Shown here: positions 1-11,063 of the stretch, piece by piece
Layout of the letters: every line of letters starts with the position of its first letter
How positions within the stretch are numbered: the stretch's first letter is position 1
Assembly (NCBI GenBank): GCA_016801845.1
Contig: CM028908.1
Span: 27,548,103-27,612,102 of the forward strand
DNA length: 64,000 nucleotides
Reading direction: 5' to 3'
Source: Polydactylus sextarius
Lineage: Eukaryota > Chordata > Actinopteri > Polynemidae
Translations under genes and position numbers: made by a program
Notes under the pieces: generated by a model
What the model was told of the DNA's origin: nothing
Databases searched by the model: none
The model's input: the letters and a program-made list of their open reading frames with translations, nothing else

Positions 1-1179
1 TACCGACGCTGCTCCACTTGACCCTGTGAACCTGCTCCACCTCCTCCTCAACCAGTCAGGTCAAAGAGACAATAAAACACCGACTTTAATCAGAAGAAAA
101 AGAAGAAAATAAAGACGACGCTGATGACGTTTCCTGTTGGAGACGACGTCAAAGTTCAGGTGATAAAAAGACAAACAACGTCGACCTAAATCCATCTGAT
201 TTCTCTTGTTTCCTCTTTTTTCTTTTCGAGGTTTTGCATTTTATTCACTAATTGGCAGCAGAGCAGAGAGTGTGAGGCGAACACAGAGATCAGCCGCAGC
301 AGAGACAGTAAAGTTGATTTAAAAGGAAGACGGAGGGAGGGACAGGGAGGCGAGAGGGAGATCGAAGAGAGATAAAAATGGATATGAAAGATGCATCAGG
401 ACGGAGAGAGAGAGGGAGAGAGAGACGCATCCAGCAGCTGCCTCGGAGATTAAAGCCGAGAATGAAAGGAAGAAGAAAAAGACAAGTTAAGAGATTTACA
501 GACGGAGGGAAAAAGAAACCCGAGAGACCGCAACCAACCGAAACACAAGACGATTTCCAAATATTTTAAAATGAGCCGAGTTCAAAAGTCCATCTATCAA
601 CTCCTGTGTTTGCGTCTGTCTGTAATTACAGCTGGAATAAAAACACAACCACCGGCGACAAACTCACCACTTCAAACCTGGTTCTTTTCTACAGAAACAA
701 ACCGTCAGTGAACAGGTGTAAACGGCAACGTGCTGGAGACATGACGCACGTTAATGCAGCTGCAAACACAACATGGACCCCCCCACCCCCCTCCCCTCCA
801 AATACAACCAGGCAATATCACATATCACAGATACTTTGGCTTGAGTCTCAGCGGAGGGAGGACGTGGGGCCGCGGCTTCGTATCCTCGCTCTCAAGGGCA
901 AAGGTCTCAAATTCAAACACAGATTCCTGCTCGTGTCCAAAGTAAACTGAAGCTTTATGAACCGAACCGACGCTGACGAGTGATCAGACCGTTTCAGCAC
1001 CAGTCAGACACGGTCACAGAAACACACATCGACTCAGTCGCTTTAAACATTAACACACAAATAACTAATAAACTAATAAAGTGGTGAGAGTGAATCATGA
1101 GCTGTGTCGACCACGTTAAATTATTTCACACAGAGCAGCCGCTGATGTCTGATTCTCTTTTTACAAGATGAAACACAGA
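1..1179. other. no gene recognised; purine-rich stretch
   Basis: Unique-looking sequence. About 300-520 is strongly purine-rich (GGGAGG, GAGAGA, AAGAAGAAAAAG) and gives a short Lys/Arg-rich frame at 378-569 with no domain. A C-run at about 778-798 adds nothing further. No splice-flanked coding segment was seen. Confidence 0.6.
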
Positions 1180-1203
1180 TAAATAAATAAATATATATAT
1201 ATA
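1180..1203. repeat. AAAT/AT short tandem repeat
   Basis: AAATAAATAAAT followed by (AT)n. Short and AT-only. Confidence 0.8.
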
Positions 1204-1354
1204 AAAAGACTGTGATGAAATAAATTGGGTCCCTGTTTCTTCCAGACATCTGGTTCTTCATCATCATCACTCTGAGTTTGATCAGTCGAAGGTTTTTTAT
1301 TTTAAATCCTAAAGTGTCGACCTGCTTATTGACGTTAAAACTAATCTACGTCGT

Positions 1355-1420
1355 GATCCACCATGTTGGGTTTCCTAGGAAACTACAGAGGCTACTGTTA
1401 GCGTTAGCCGGCGCTAACCA
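1355..1420 (+). repeat. dispersed repeat with CCACCATGTTGGG core
   Basis: GATCCACCATGTTGGG, then TCCTAGGA, then a GTTAGCGTTAGC run. The same order occurs at 53332-53398 and 61373-61440 on this strand and inverted at 27061-27110. Four diverged copies in 64 kb mark an interspersed family. Family name unknown. Confidence 0.6.
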
Positions 1421-2116
1421 CAACAAACACTTTATCCAACTTAACAGCATCTGATCTTTACGATAATTAAAGTGTTTCTTACCTAATGTGTCAGATCCGT
1501 GGACGTGGCGACATCACTGGAACGAGTCCTGCAGACACATGACATCAAAACACAGTTTAACAGTATGAATAAAACCTGTTTAACAAACTGCGTTCATCTC
1601 TAACGTCATTATATCGAATATACATCATTCAGTCACACAAACATCGAAAACAGCTTTAAACAGCTTCGGTGAGAATCTCTATAAAATGTTAAATCAGGTC
1701 TGAAGGTTTAAAAACCTTTGTGATTGAATATTCAGTCTAATCAGGTTCAGATTAAAGAGCTCAGAGTCTCATTAGTCTGTTGGTTTTTAACATCAGCAGA
1801 GACGTGATGGAGACGTTCGACTGGACAAAGGAGAAATTCACCAGTTTGTTCATCCCATCGACCTCAAACTGGACCAGTGGATCACTGAAGACCAGACCAG
1901 CTGTTCTCCACAAGTCTGGACTAAAGAGGTTTTTAAAAAACTCAAGTGAAGCTTCACTTTCTACATCAAGGAAAGTGCAGGTTGATCAGACTCTGACCAC
2001 TGGACCGGTGATAAATGTGAAACCGCCACCAACACGTCGCTCAACTTGAACAAGAATTGTTGGACTTTCTTTTCACAAGTTTAAACAAATGATGTTGGTT
2101 CTTCTCTTTCTTCTAC
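1421..2116. other. no gene recognised
   Basis: Unique-looking sequence. A frame at 1780-2049 (89 aa) has no stop but no recognisable domain and no convincing splice sites. Confidence 0.5.
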
Positions 2117-2330
2117 GTGACCAAGTTGGCAACTCTGACCCATAACACACGTCTCCGTCCCAAGATGTTCAGATCCTCCTGGAGGATCCACAAGCTGGTC
2201 CTAAGACCAGATGAGATATATAATCTCTGCAGTGAGTTCTGGTTCAACTGGTCTCTGACCTGCTGGATGTTCCTGATAAACCTCAGATCAGATGAACCAC
2301 CTCAACCTTCTCTTCCAATGTCAAGAGGCA
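2117..2330 (-). mobile_element. degenerate LINE 3' fragment
   Basis: Read on the minus strand, this resembles the 3' region of a common fish non-LTR retrotransposon. On the plus strand the landmarks are TCCTCCTGGAGGATCC, then ACCAGATGAGATATATAAT, GTGAGTTCTGG and GAACCACCTCAAC. A shorter copy with the same order lies at 12697-12768. It is heavily mutated and has no reading frame. The LINE identity rests on remembered family text, not on a search. Confidence 0.5.
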
Positions 2331-2834
2331 ACAAATCAACACTCAAATTACTCAAACTGAAAACATGAAACCAAGTGGATTTGTTTTTCCAGATCCGGAT
2401 CCTCTTCAGTCCTGGTCGGACTCAGACACTTTCAACTTTAATGGTGTTTGAGGTTAATTCAAGTGATTCAGTGTTAAATGATGTTGTGAGAGCAGCGACT
2501 CGACACGTTTCTATCTGCAGCACATGTTTCAACAGACTGTGAAATCATGATGATTAGCGACTTAATAACACCAACAGTCGGACGGAGAGGTGGAGGAGGA
2601 GGAGTGGGCTCGCTCGTTAGCCGCCACTTCTCTTTGATTTCAGTCGAGTGGAGCAAACCACAGGTCTGCTTCAGAAGCCGTCGACCCCCCGTTCTCTGAA
2701 AACTTCACACATCTCGAACACATCAAACATCTGGAGCGACGGCGGCCGTATGTTCGACCCCGAGAGGCTCCAGGGTGTGAAGGTGTGAAGGTGTGAGTAC
2801 GACGCTCCGGCACTGGAAGATGGAGCGGATGTGA
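2331..2834. other. no gene recognised
   Basis: Unique-looking, with a short GGTGGAGGAGGAGG run near 2590 and GTGTGAAG triplication near 2775-2797. Confidence 0.5.
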
Positions 2835-2971
2835 AGGAGGAGGAGGAGGAGGAGGTGGAGGAGGAGGAGGAGGAGGAGGAGGAGGAGGAGGAGGAGGAGG
2901 AGGAGGAGGAGGAGGAGGTGGAGGAGGAGGAGGAGGAGGAGGAGGAGGAGGAGGAGGAGGAGGAGGAGGAG
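2835..2971. repeat. (GGA)n array, purine strand on +
   Basis: About 137 bp of GGA triplets, interrupted only by GGT triplets near 2856 and 2919. It translates to poly-Glu, poly-Gly or poly-Arg in different frames, which explains the acidic frame here. It faces a TCC array 146 bp downstream. Confidence 0.97.
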
Positions 2972-3117
2972 CGGGTCGTTAATTCAGGTTTTAAATGTTC
3001 AAACTGGACCAGTGATTAAACAGAAAACTGGTGAAGTTTTAAAAGCGACGCTCAAGACTCAAGACATGTCTCAGCTGTGATTCAGTGGAGGTGAAATAAG
3101 CCAAGAAAACATTCCCC

Positions 3118-3384
3118 ACCTCCTCCACCTCCTCCTCCTCCTCCTCCTCCTCCTCCTCCTCCTCCTCCTCCTCCTCCTCCTCCACCTCCTCCTCCTCCAC
3201 CTCCACCTCCTCCTCCTCCTCCTCCTCCTCCTCCTCCTCCTCCTCCTCCTCCTCCTCCTCCTCCTCCTCCTCCTCCTCCTCCTCCTCCTCCTCCTCCTCC
3301 TCCTCCTCCTCCACCTCCTCCTCCTCCTCCTCCTCCTCCTCCTCCTCCACCTCCTCCTCCTCCTCCTCCTCCTCCTCCTCCTCC
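3118..3384. repeat. (TCC)n array, pyrimidine strand on +
   Basis: About 267 bp of TCC triplets with isolated ACC interruptions near 3126, 3184, 3202, 3312 and 3348. It is the complement of the GGA array at 2835-2971. The apparent minus-strand poly-E, poly-G and poly-R frames are translations of this array, not genes. Confidence 0.97.
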
Positions 3385-3565
3385 CCTCTGACATTGAGAC
3401 AACCAACATCAACCCAACAACCATCTGCTGCCTCAGCAGAAACAAACCTTCATCAGATTTCTGTTCTTGGCTCAAATAAAAGCTGATGTGGCACATTTCT
3501 CCACTTCATCCTTCAGATCAACGTCTACGAAGGTCCGACGCTTTTTAACCGAGACGACGGTCCAA

Positions 3566-3830
3566 CGTCTTTACGTTACGCTCTCCTCCTGTTGCCTAGC
3601 AACAACAACATCGTCTAAAAGTTAGCAGCTCAACGTTACAGATCAAATCTAACTGAGTCGCTGCAGTGAATCTGCAGAGAATGTGACCTTTAGCTCCTCC
3701 TACTGAGGTCACGTGATCTTTATCTTTAACTCCACGTCCACATCACAAACGTCACCTGCTGCTGCAATGAATCATGGGATACGTTGGACTGTGAAGGATC
3801 CAACCGTTGCAGCTTCACGTCCTGAGGGAA
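3566..3830 (+). repeat. 'X-box' dispersed repeat, copy 1
   Basis: Landmarks in order: GTTGCCTAGCAAC, GTGACCTTTAGCTCCTCCTA, CTTTAACTCCACGTCCACAT, and TGTGAAGGATCCAACCGTTG followed by AGCTTCACGTC. Parts recur in the same order at 33943-34640 and 56700-56770, and inverted at 50683-50900. Here there is no GCTAA tract between the landmarks, so this may be the closest to an unexpanded copy. Confidence 0.6.
3591..3603 (+). promoter_or_regulatory. RFX-type X-box match
   Basis: GTTGCCTAGCAAC fits the palindromic RFX consensus GTNRCC-(0-3 nt)-RGYAAC. It lies inside a dispersed repeat and its mirror copy is at 50867-50879, so it may be carried by the repeat rather than by a promoter. Confidence 0.4.
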
Positions 3831-4190
3831 AAGAAGCTGATTAGTTGAAAGTCTTTGAAATCAGAGTCTAGTTACCAACTGGGGTGAGTCCAGTCCTCCA
3901 CTCATCTCTGTTTCGTTGGCGTGTCACACACTTCAGTTTCACTTACAAGAGACGATCACTGATCCGTGGAGCCACACCTTCATTTCTAACAACACAACTC
4001 TCCATGTTTCTCTACAACAACAACAGACATGTTAAAGGAGGTAAACAAGGAGGTTTCATCTCCTCTGTATCTCCTGGTTTCTACACCGCGACTAAACTCT
4101 GACAAATGACCTGACGCTTCCCCAGAAAACAACCGAACAAAAGCAAAACTCATCGAGACTCTTGAGGGAAGAATAACCTCAACGCCACTG

Positions 4191-4191
<1 letters not shown>

Positions 4192-4225
<34 letters not shown>
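4192..4225. repeat. (TG)n microsatellite
   Basis: Perfect TG, about 16 copies. Confidence 0.97.
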
Positions 4226-4226
<1 letters not shown>

Positions 4227-4411
4227 AGCTGTACAAGCAGCCTAAGGCGCGGCGCGTGTCTGATGTTAGCGAGGACACTCAGCTGTTTCACTCGGGACAA
4301 CTGCAGCGGCGAAGACGAGCAGACTAAAAGACGACGGCGGCGAACGCTCAAAGTGGCGAGAATCCCAGGACTCTACTGAATGTGGCCGCTATGTTCATGA
4401 TCCTCACCGTG

Positions 4412-4413
<2 letters not shown>

Positions 4414-4456
<43 letters not shown>
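4414..4456. repeat. (TG)n microsatellite
   Basis: Perfect TG, about 21 copies. It faces the CA array at 4593. Confidence 0.97.
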
Positions 4457-4458
<2 letters not shown>

Positions 4459-4591
4459 CCCTCTGCCCTTTTACAGATGTCTGAGTTTAAGTGTGTTCAA
4501 GTGTATTTGTGTGTGTGCGTCTCCCCTCAGAGCTATAATGAGGTCTTAGGGGAATGAAGGCCGTCTGTCTGCATCAGGATCCTGACCTTAC

Positions 4592-4592
<1 letters not shown>

Positions 4593-4633
<41 letters not shown>
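4593..4633. repeat. (CA)n microsatellite
   Basis: Perfect CA, about 20 copies. With 4414-4456 it forms complementary arms around a 136-bp unique spacer. The sequence just after it (to about 4730) looks unique. Confidence 0.97.
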
Positions 4634-4634
<1 letters not shown>

Positions 4635-4856
4635 CTATGTGCTGGTAATGCACTTCCCCGGTCTGGTGTCAGGGAGCAGGACAGACACCATTAGAGGAGG
4701 ATGTAGTCTGACGAGCTCAATATTCACTTTAGTGAAACATGAGAACAAACGAAGAGAAACATCAACCTGAAGAACAGAAGAGTCTTCGAACTGATTCATG
4801 ACTAATATGATATTATCTGTTTCTATCTGGACTCAATAAACAATCACATCTTCATC

Positions 4857-4960
4857 CTTTTAGCACGAAAAATAACTTGCAAATAAAAGTCACAAATTTA
4901 CAAAAATAAGTTGTAAATTTACCAGAATAAGTCATAAATTGAAGAGAATAAAAGAATCAG
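4857..4960. repeat. 21-bp unit repeat (GAATAAAAGTCGTAAATTTAC family)
   Basis: Degenerate tandem units of AATAAAAGTC-AAATTTAC type. The same unit recurs at 19899-20090, 23223-23390, 32070-32345, near 33447 and at 62975-63314. Confidence 0.75.
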
Positions 4961-5772
4961 AGTACATCTGTGTCTGAATTATTTTTGTTACGGTAACGTG
5001 GCCAAATTAGCTGAAGTTAATTTACTAAAGGTTGTTGATAAGTTAATGTATGTACAGTAGCTACGTTAGCTGAAGTAGGTAACAGTCCAGTTACTGTTGT
5101 AACGAGGACGTGTAGTTAACGGTGAAGGTCACGTGACCTCAGGTCTGTTTTCTTCACGTTGTTATTTTGCGTCTATGAACTTTCCACCTGATTTAAATGT
5201 GACGTCTATTTTTAATAAAAACATTTTTAAAAGCTTTTTTCTCCTGGAGCTGTTTTTGTTTTTCTGTTTGTTGCTGTTTCCATTTCTGAAGAGACAAAAA
5301 AAAAAAAAAAACATCCTGACAGAGAAATAAATAAAAACCTTTTCTAGGTCAGAGCGGTTGTCAGTGTCAGAGAGAGGTGAGAGCATCGCACACGGATCAT
5401 TTCCACTTTGAATATGAAAACTCTTCACAGTGTGAAGGAACGGCTGCAGCCTCCGTATCACATAAACCAACCGTTGTTTCTTCTTCAAGGTCAGAAATAA
5501 ACAGAAGAACGTAAACGTCAGAGGACAGAACGGTTCAATCAGACGAGCTCCAGCCTCGTTTGTTCTCAGAGAACAACAGGAACAATAACGATATGTTCAC
5601 GTGGCACTTTCAAGGTTAATGAAGCAGAAAAAAGGAACAATCTCAGTAATCAGCTTAAATAAAAAGGAAAAGAATTTGATCTGCTGACACCAATAACATC
5701 CACGAGAGCTGATTAAAAAAACAAAACAACACAACAGAACCGAGGCTCCGAGAAAACACACATCACCAACAA
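4961..5772. other. no gene recognised
   Basis: A GCTA-flavoured stretch (about 5000-5100) ends in GGTCACGTGACCTCAGG, which echoes the X-box repeat. A T-rich part and an A-run at 5297-5313 follow. The small open frames at 5133-5330 and 5162-5488 are A/T-run artefacts. Confidence 0.5.
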
Positions 5773-5800
5773 CTGCTGCTGCTGCTGCTGCTGCTGCTGC
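5773..5800. repeat. (CTG)9 trinucleotide repeat
   Basis: Nine perfect CTG units in otherwise ordinary sequence. Confidence 0.95.
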
Positions 5801-6534
5801 ATAATGAGAAACAATAAGGTGTCAGTTAACAACGCTCCTCCTCACTAAATGAGTCTCAGCTGCTTCTGATAAGTAAAACGTCTGCGGATATTTAACTGAA
5901 CCTTTACAAGGACGAGCTGAGGACTCAGATACTGATCACACAGAAACCTGGACCTGGTCTGACGAGACCTGATGTCAAAGGTGAGAGGTCACGACCTCCA
6001 GACGAAGCTGTTCCTGGACCAAGAAACTTCCCATCATGCACCGGGACAAGGATGGAGACAGAGAGAAACAGGACATCTATAAATTTATAGGACAGTTGAC
6101 AAAAACTTTACCGCTAATTAATGTTCGTTAGCATTAGCATCAGTCGCTAGTCGTCTCTTTGCTAACGTTTTCATTCATGTGATAACAGGATCTTTATTAA
6201 TGTAACAAACATCTTGTCAGTTTTTAATCCGTCACCAACTTGATGGACATAAACGAGTCTGTAGACGCCATCTTTGTTTGTTGTCGTTCGGTCGTCATGG
6301 AGACGTGTCTCATCGTCTTTATGTAGCAACTAGTGACGACTTGTGATGACGTGTGACAGTGAAGTAGAGGAAACAGGAAGGTGATTGATCCTAAACGAAC
6401 GTTTGAACCAAATTTAAAAACATTTAAAAAGACGAAGACGTTTGTTCTTGAGGCCAAATCAGTGTTTGTAGTGAATTTATAACGATACATCAGATCTTGT
6501 TTTTATAAGGTAAGAAACATGTTTTGTGGCGTCG
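5801..6534. other. no gene recognised
   Basis: Mostly unique. About 6230-6490 reads open on the minus strand (88 aa) without a domain and merges into the dispersed repeat at 6535. Confidence 0.5.
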
Positions 6535-6745
6535 TGGGACCTTGAACGACCAAATATGAGTCGATGTGAATGTGAGTCCATTTCTGCCAAATCTGAAGAA
6601 AGTTCTTTGAATTGTTGCTGAGGTATCGTGTTAACAAGTCGACCGTTCATCTTTGTGTCCAAGTGAACGGTTTTATGAAACCTGAAGAAATTCTTCCTGA
6701 ACGTGTTTAACCTGGCGTCTGACGGAGGAAACGGACCCAGAGGAG
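6535..6745 (+). repeat. diverged teleost dispersed repeat
   Basis: GACCTTGAACGACCAAATATGAGTC, CCAAATCTGAAGAAAG, GAGGTATCGTGTTAACA, TCCAAGTGAACGG and CTGAAGAAATTC appear in the order of a repeat common in fish DNA, whose usual form alternates 'tgaccttga', 'caaatttgaagaaattcc' and 'tgagatatc'. Another copy is at 7680-7960. Confidence 0.6.
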
Positions 6746-7404
<659 letters not shown>

Positions 7405-7577
7405 CTCCCTCAGGCAGCTTCTAAAAGAGAACAACAGTGTGTGTTTATATTTCTCATTTTCTCTCTTTTTTTCTTTAAAAACTAAACAAACTGAAACATA
7501 TTAAAGTGGAAGATTTTCCTCCGACATCACTGACTGTAAACAAAGATGGCCGACACACCGACACCAAAAGACAGATT

Positions 7578-7653
7578 TCATTGTTAACTATGTGGTTGTG
7601 AAAACAAAAGACGGTCAAACTGGATATTACTTCAACCAACGTAACATATCTGT
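7578..7653 (+). repeat. dispersed repeat R1, partial copy
   Basis: TTCATTGTTAACTA, GGTTGTGAAAACAAAAGACG and GGTCAAACTG match 15953-16031 and the reverse complement of 26227-26310 almost base for base. Confidence 0.75.
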
Positions 7654-7679
7654 TGAGGAGTTTGACTCGTGTTCGTGGT

Positions 7680-7960
7680 GAAACAGACTCTGGTTCATGT
7701 TGCTCTGGATGTTTCATGAGGTCATTGTGACTTTTAACTGCCAAAAATGAGTCCATGTGAATATTTCTGCCAAATCTGAAGAAAGTTGCTGAGATATCAT
7801 GTTAACAGGCTGACCCTTCACCACCAAACTTGACCCTGTTCATCTTTCTGTCCAAGTGAACGGTTTTACCCAATTTGAAGAAATTCTCTTGATGCATTAA
7901 TGAGATATCACCTTCCTGAATCTGTCTGACCACGAGACAGAGCATCTGATGGAGGAAATG
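7680..7960 (+). repeat. diverged teleost dispersed repeat, copy 2
   Basis: CCAAATCTGAAGAAAG, TGAGATATCATGTTAACA, CACCACCAAACTTGACC, TCCAAGTGAACGG, TTTGAAGAAATTC and GAGATATCACC appear in the order seen at 6535-6745. It lies directly after the R1 fragment. Confidence 0.65.
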
Positions 7961-8011
7961 GTTAAAAATAGACCCTGGGTTCAGACTATCACTGTCTTAT
8001 CACCATCATGT

Positions 8012-8440
8012 TTTTAGTCTCTACTCAGTCTCTAGTGTTTCCACTTGGTGCTAGTTCCTGGTTCCAGCTACTGTTTTAGTTCCTACTCTGTGGAGGAACC
8101 AATGGAGCTGAGTCGATACTAAAACGTGACGTAAACAGACGCCGGCCACTGATTGGTCAGAGGGAGTGTCTTCACAAGCTGCCACCAGACGCCAGTTGAG
8201 TTGAGAGCGTCAACAAAATAATCAAGCTCCATTTTTAAACAGGACAAGAGTGATAGCCATCGTCGTAGCTACCTGGTCGTAAGCTAACCCAGCAACAAGT
8301 ACAGCATCTCCTCCATGTCCATTAATGTTTACTGATGTTTTAGTGTCGTGACGTCGCAGCAGTTTGACTCCACTCACCACATTCACGTGGAGGAGGAACC
8401 AAACTGTGATGGAAAACAACGTGTCTGCTACCAGACTGAG
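8012..8440. mobile_element. MITE-like element with imperfect terminal inverted repeats
   Basis: The left end (TCTCTACTCAGTCTCTAG, then GTGTTTCCAC) is matched in inverted form at the right end (GGAAAACAACGTG...CCAGACTGAGTAGAGTCC). The interior carries GTGACGTAAAC and CTGATTGGTCAGAGG, phrases I associate with short non-autonomous fish DNA elements. It has no transposase frame. The 65-aa minus-strand frame is also open at 47.5 kb, but the shared DNA is the simpler explanation. Family unresolved. Confidence 0.5.
8267..8411 (-). repeat. 145-bp island, identical copy at 47471-47615
   Basis: By eye the two copies match base for base over 145 bp, while the flanks differ at once on both sides. Both copies leave the same minus-strand frame open, containing SGVKLLRRHDTKTSV and NGHGGDAVLVAGLAYDQVA. 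No known domain was recognised. Confidence 0.85.
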
Positions 8441-8606
8441 TAGAGTCCAGTAGAGTCCAGTAGAGTCCAGTAGAGTCCAGTAAAGTCCAGTAGAGTCCAG
8501 TAAAGTCCAGTAGAGTCCAGTAGAGTCCAGTAAAGTCCAGTAGAGTCCAGTAAAGTCCAGTAGAGTCCAGTAAAGTCCAGTAGAGTCCAGTAGAGTCCAG
8601 TAGAGT
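8437..8606. repeat. 10-bp minisatellite, 16 units
   Basis: Units are TAGAGTCCAG or TAAAGTCCAG. The two alternate over much of the array, giving a 20-bp higher-order period. It begins inside the right end of the element at 8012-8440 and probably grew from it. Confidence 0.93.
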
Positions 8607-8609
8607 AGA

Positions 8610-9923
8610 GGCTCAACACTTTAGAGAAAACCTAAAACCTTTTGGACGAATGTGTCGACTCAATGAACCTCTCTTATTTCTAACAGTTTGAAGTTGCTAC
8701 GAGCAAAAGAGAAATAAAGTTTATCTTCTACGGTTCAGACACGAACGAGGTTTTGACCCGGTGCCGTCGGATCAGTGACAGTAACAACAGATCATCAAAT
8801 ACTAAAACAGAGGGATAAAGAGACAGTAACACTGTGACAGATGGAAGTTGTCCGACACGCTCAAACAGTAACAGTTGCCTTCAGGGATGAACTGAAGTAT
8901 TTAAAACGTCATCAGTCTAATAATACTGGAGTCACAGGTGTCTTTTCTTTCATTCATCATGACCTTGTTTCTGTTTCTGGCCTGATCCCAACCATCGATT
9001 TCAAACCCCCGTCATTCCCTCTCTGATGATCCACCACACTGGACTCATCACAGACTAAATCTTCTCTAATTATCTTCTCCAACACTTCACTCCCACCTCG
9101 CTGACTGCAGACCAGCATCTCCAACGTTTTCCGTTTCGTTTCTCATCAGAGGTAACGACGTTAGTCCAAGGTCAGCGGCACGTTTGAGCCACCAGACGGA
9201 AACGGCAGATTGTCTCTGCTCAGATCAATAACTCTAAAGGCTTCGTCTTTGTCTCCACTACTATGATGTCACTGAAATAAAAGGTGAATCAGCTCCTTCA
9301 GTCAGGGACATCAACTGTTTACTAACCTCAGATTTAATTTTATTTCCATCATGTTCTCTCTGATTCTGCAGCTTTTATTTATCATCTTGTACGTTTACAT
9401 GCATAGAAATGAACTGATTAGAGTAAATACCAAGATTAAGGAAATGAGGAAAGTTCACATCATGATGGAGTCAGACATTCATTTTTACCTGATTATTGTG
9501 AAATGTTTAGACTTAAAACCCCAAGAGGTAAACACAGTCCACTAACACCAGTGGTCTCCAGTGGTGGTGTCTGGTGGACTTGGTCCTCTGATGGTTGGTG
9601 AATCATCAGTTAATGATCATAATGTGTGAACAGCCCTAACGACTCCATCAGAGGCCGTCGGGACCTGGTCTGAGACCGGGACTGGATCTGTCATGTTAGA
9701 AAACTGGAGGAGTCTGAAGAGACTGACAAAGAGCGACAGCCAATCAGAGGAGGGATGTGAGATAAATGCTGCTGCCGTCTCACTGATTCACTCACAACCA
9801 CGTTTAAAAGTCTGACGTTTTAACGCTTTTTCTTTCATTTTCACTTTCTACAAACTCCCCGCGTCTGATCCAGATGTTACCCGGTACCGGGGAGGTCTGC
9901 TGCTGATTTCAGCTCCACCGTGA
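8610..9923. other. no gene recognised
   Basis: Unique-looking. The short frames at 8841-9026 and 9351-9545 lack domains. A CCAGTGG-rich cluster near 9549-9572 is the only local repetition. Confidence 0.5.
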
Positions 9924-9963
9924 AAACCAGCGTGTTGCCATGGTGATGTTTACACGCTGGTTT
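9924..9963. repeat. 12-bp perfect inverted repeat enclosing GTTGCCATGG
   Basis: Arms AAACCAGCGTGT (9924-9935) and ACACGCTGGTTT (9952-9963) with a 16-nt loop. The left arm and loop contain GTTGCCATGGTGAT, close to an RFX/X-box site. Confidence 0.85.
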
Positions 9964-11063
9964 AGCGGTTTAGTAACAGTTTCCATCATAACGTTATTTT
10001 TATTGTGTAAGTCAGTTTCCTGGACTGTAGCTGCTATAGGTCGTCACCAGTCAAAGACCTCAGGAATATCCACAATGATTGGTTGAATTAGTGTTAATAG
10101 TTGTGATGGTAACGTCATTAAATCCTGGAGGATCTGATCAATGAGGAAGAAGATTGTTTTCATGTGTTTTCACATCTAAACGTCTCTACTTCCTGTTTTC
10201 TCTGCAGCGTCAGTGTGTCGGTGTCGTCGTCGTCCAGATCGTCGTCTCGTTCGTGTCTCGACGTCAGAGGACCAGAGACCAGATCCTGGATCAGAGACCT
10301 GAACACGTGTGTTACATAATCACTTATGTGTCCTTTGTTCCTTTTAGTGTAAAAACTTCAACAAAATGACTGAGACGTTTTATTTTTATACATCAACATC
10401 CTCTTCCTCCGTCCTGTCTCTTACTCACTCATCTATTTCTTTGACTTCCTCTATTGTTGTTTTAAACACCAGACTTGACAAACGGTGTCTCTGATCTCTT
10501 ATTTTCTGTCTTTATCTTCCAGTCAGAGTCGTTCACCCTCAGACTGGATTCACAGCACATGACCAGTCGTTCTGAGCGTGTCTACTCAACAACAAACCCT
10601 CCAGATCATCACAGGACAGCTCTATTTATACATGCTGCACTTATTTGAAAAACTTATTTTCAGGGCATGAAATTAAACGCTGGAGAGTTGGCGTTTCTCT
10701 GAGTGAGAGAGAAAGAGGAGACCGGGAGACGAGATTCAAAAAGTACCACGCATGAATTTTCACCCAACATTTACTTCAGGTGTCAGGAAAAGTTCAGCGA
10801 CTCCCGGCTTCTTTATTCTCGTTTCTTCTTTTCAATTTCTGCCTTTAAATCCAGAAGACTTAACAGCAACTCAGACACCGTCGCTGAATACTAATGTGGC
10901 AGGTGGAAGTAAAGTGATCGTCACTGTAGATTTCAACATTTACTAAAGAAAAAGTTCCTGTAACTGATGGACTCACATTTTCTGACTGAAGAGTCTTTAA
11001 AAGACGTCATGTTTGACTATAAATGACCTTTGACCAAACACAACTAATTTACATGCACTAAAC
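9964..11063. other. no gene recognised
   Basis: Unique-looking. The frames at 10154-10369, 10703-10894 and 10752-10946 overlap in different frames and match nothing I recognise. Confidence 0.5.

Noticed and set aside
2831..3496. Long acidic, poly-Gly and Arg-rich open frames up to 141 aa
   Set aside because: Pure translations of GGA/TCC triplet arrays in different frames.
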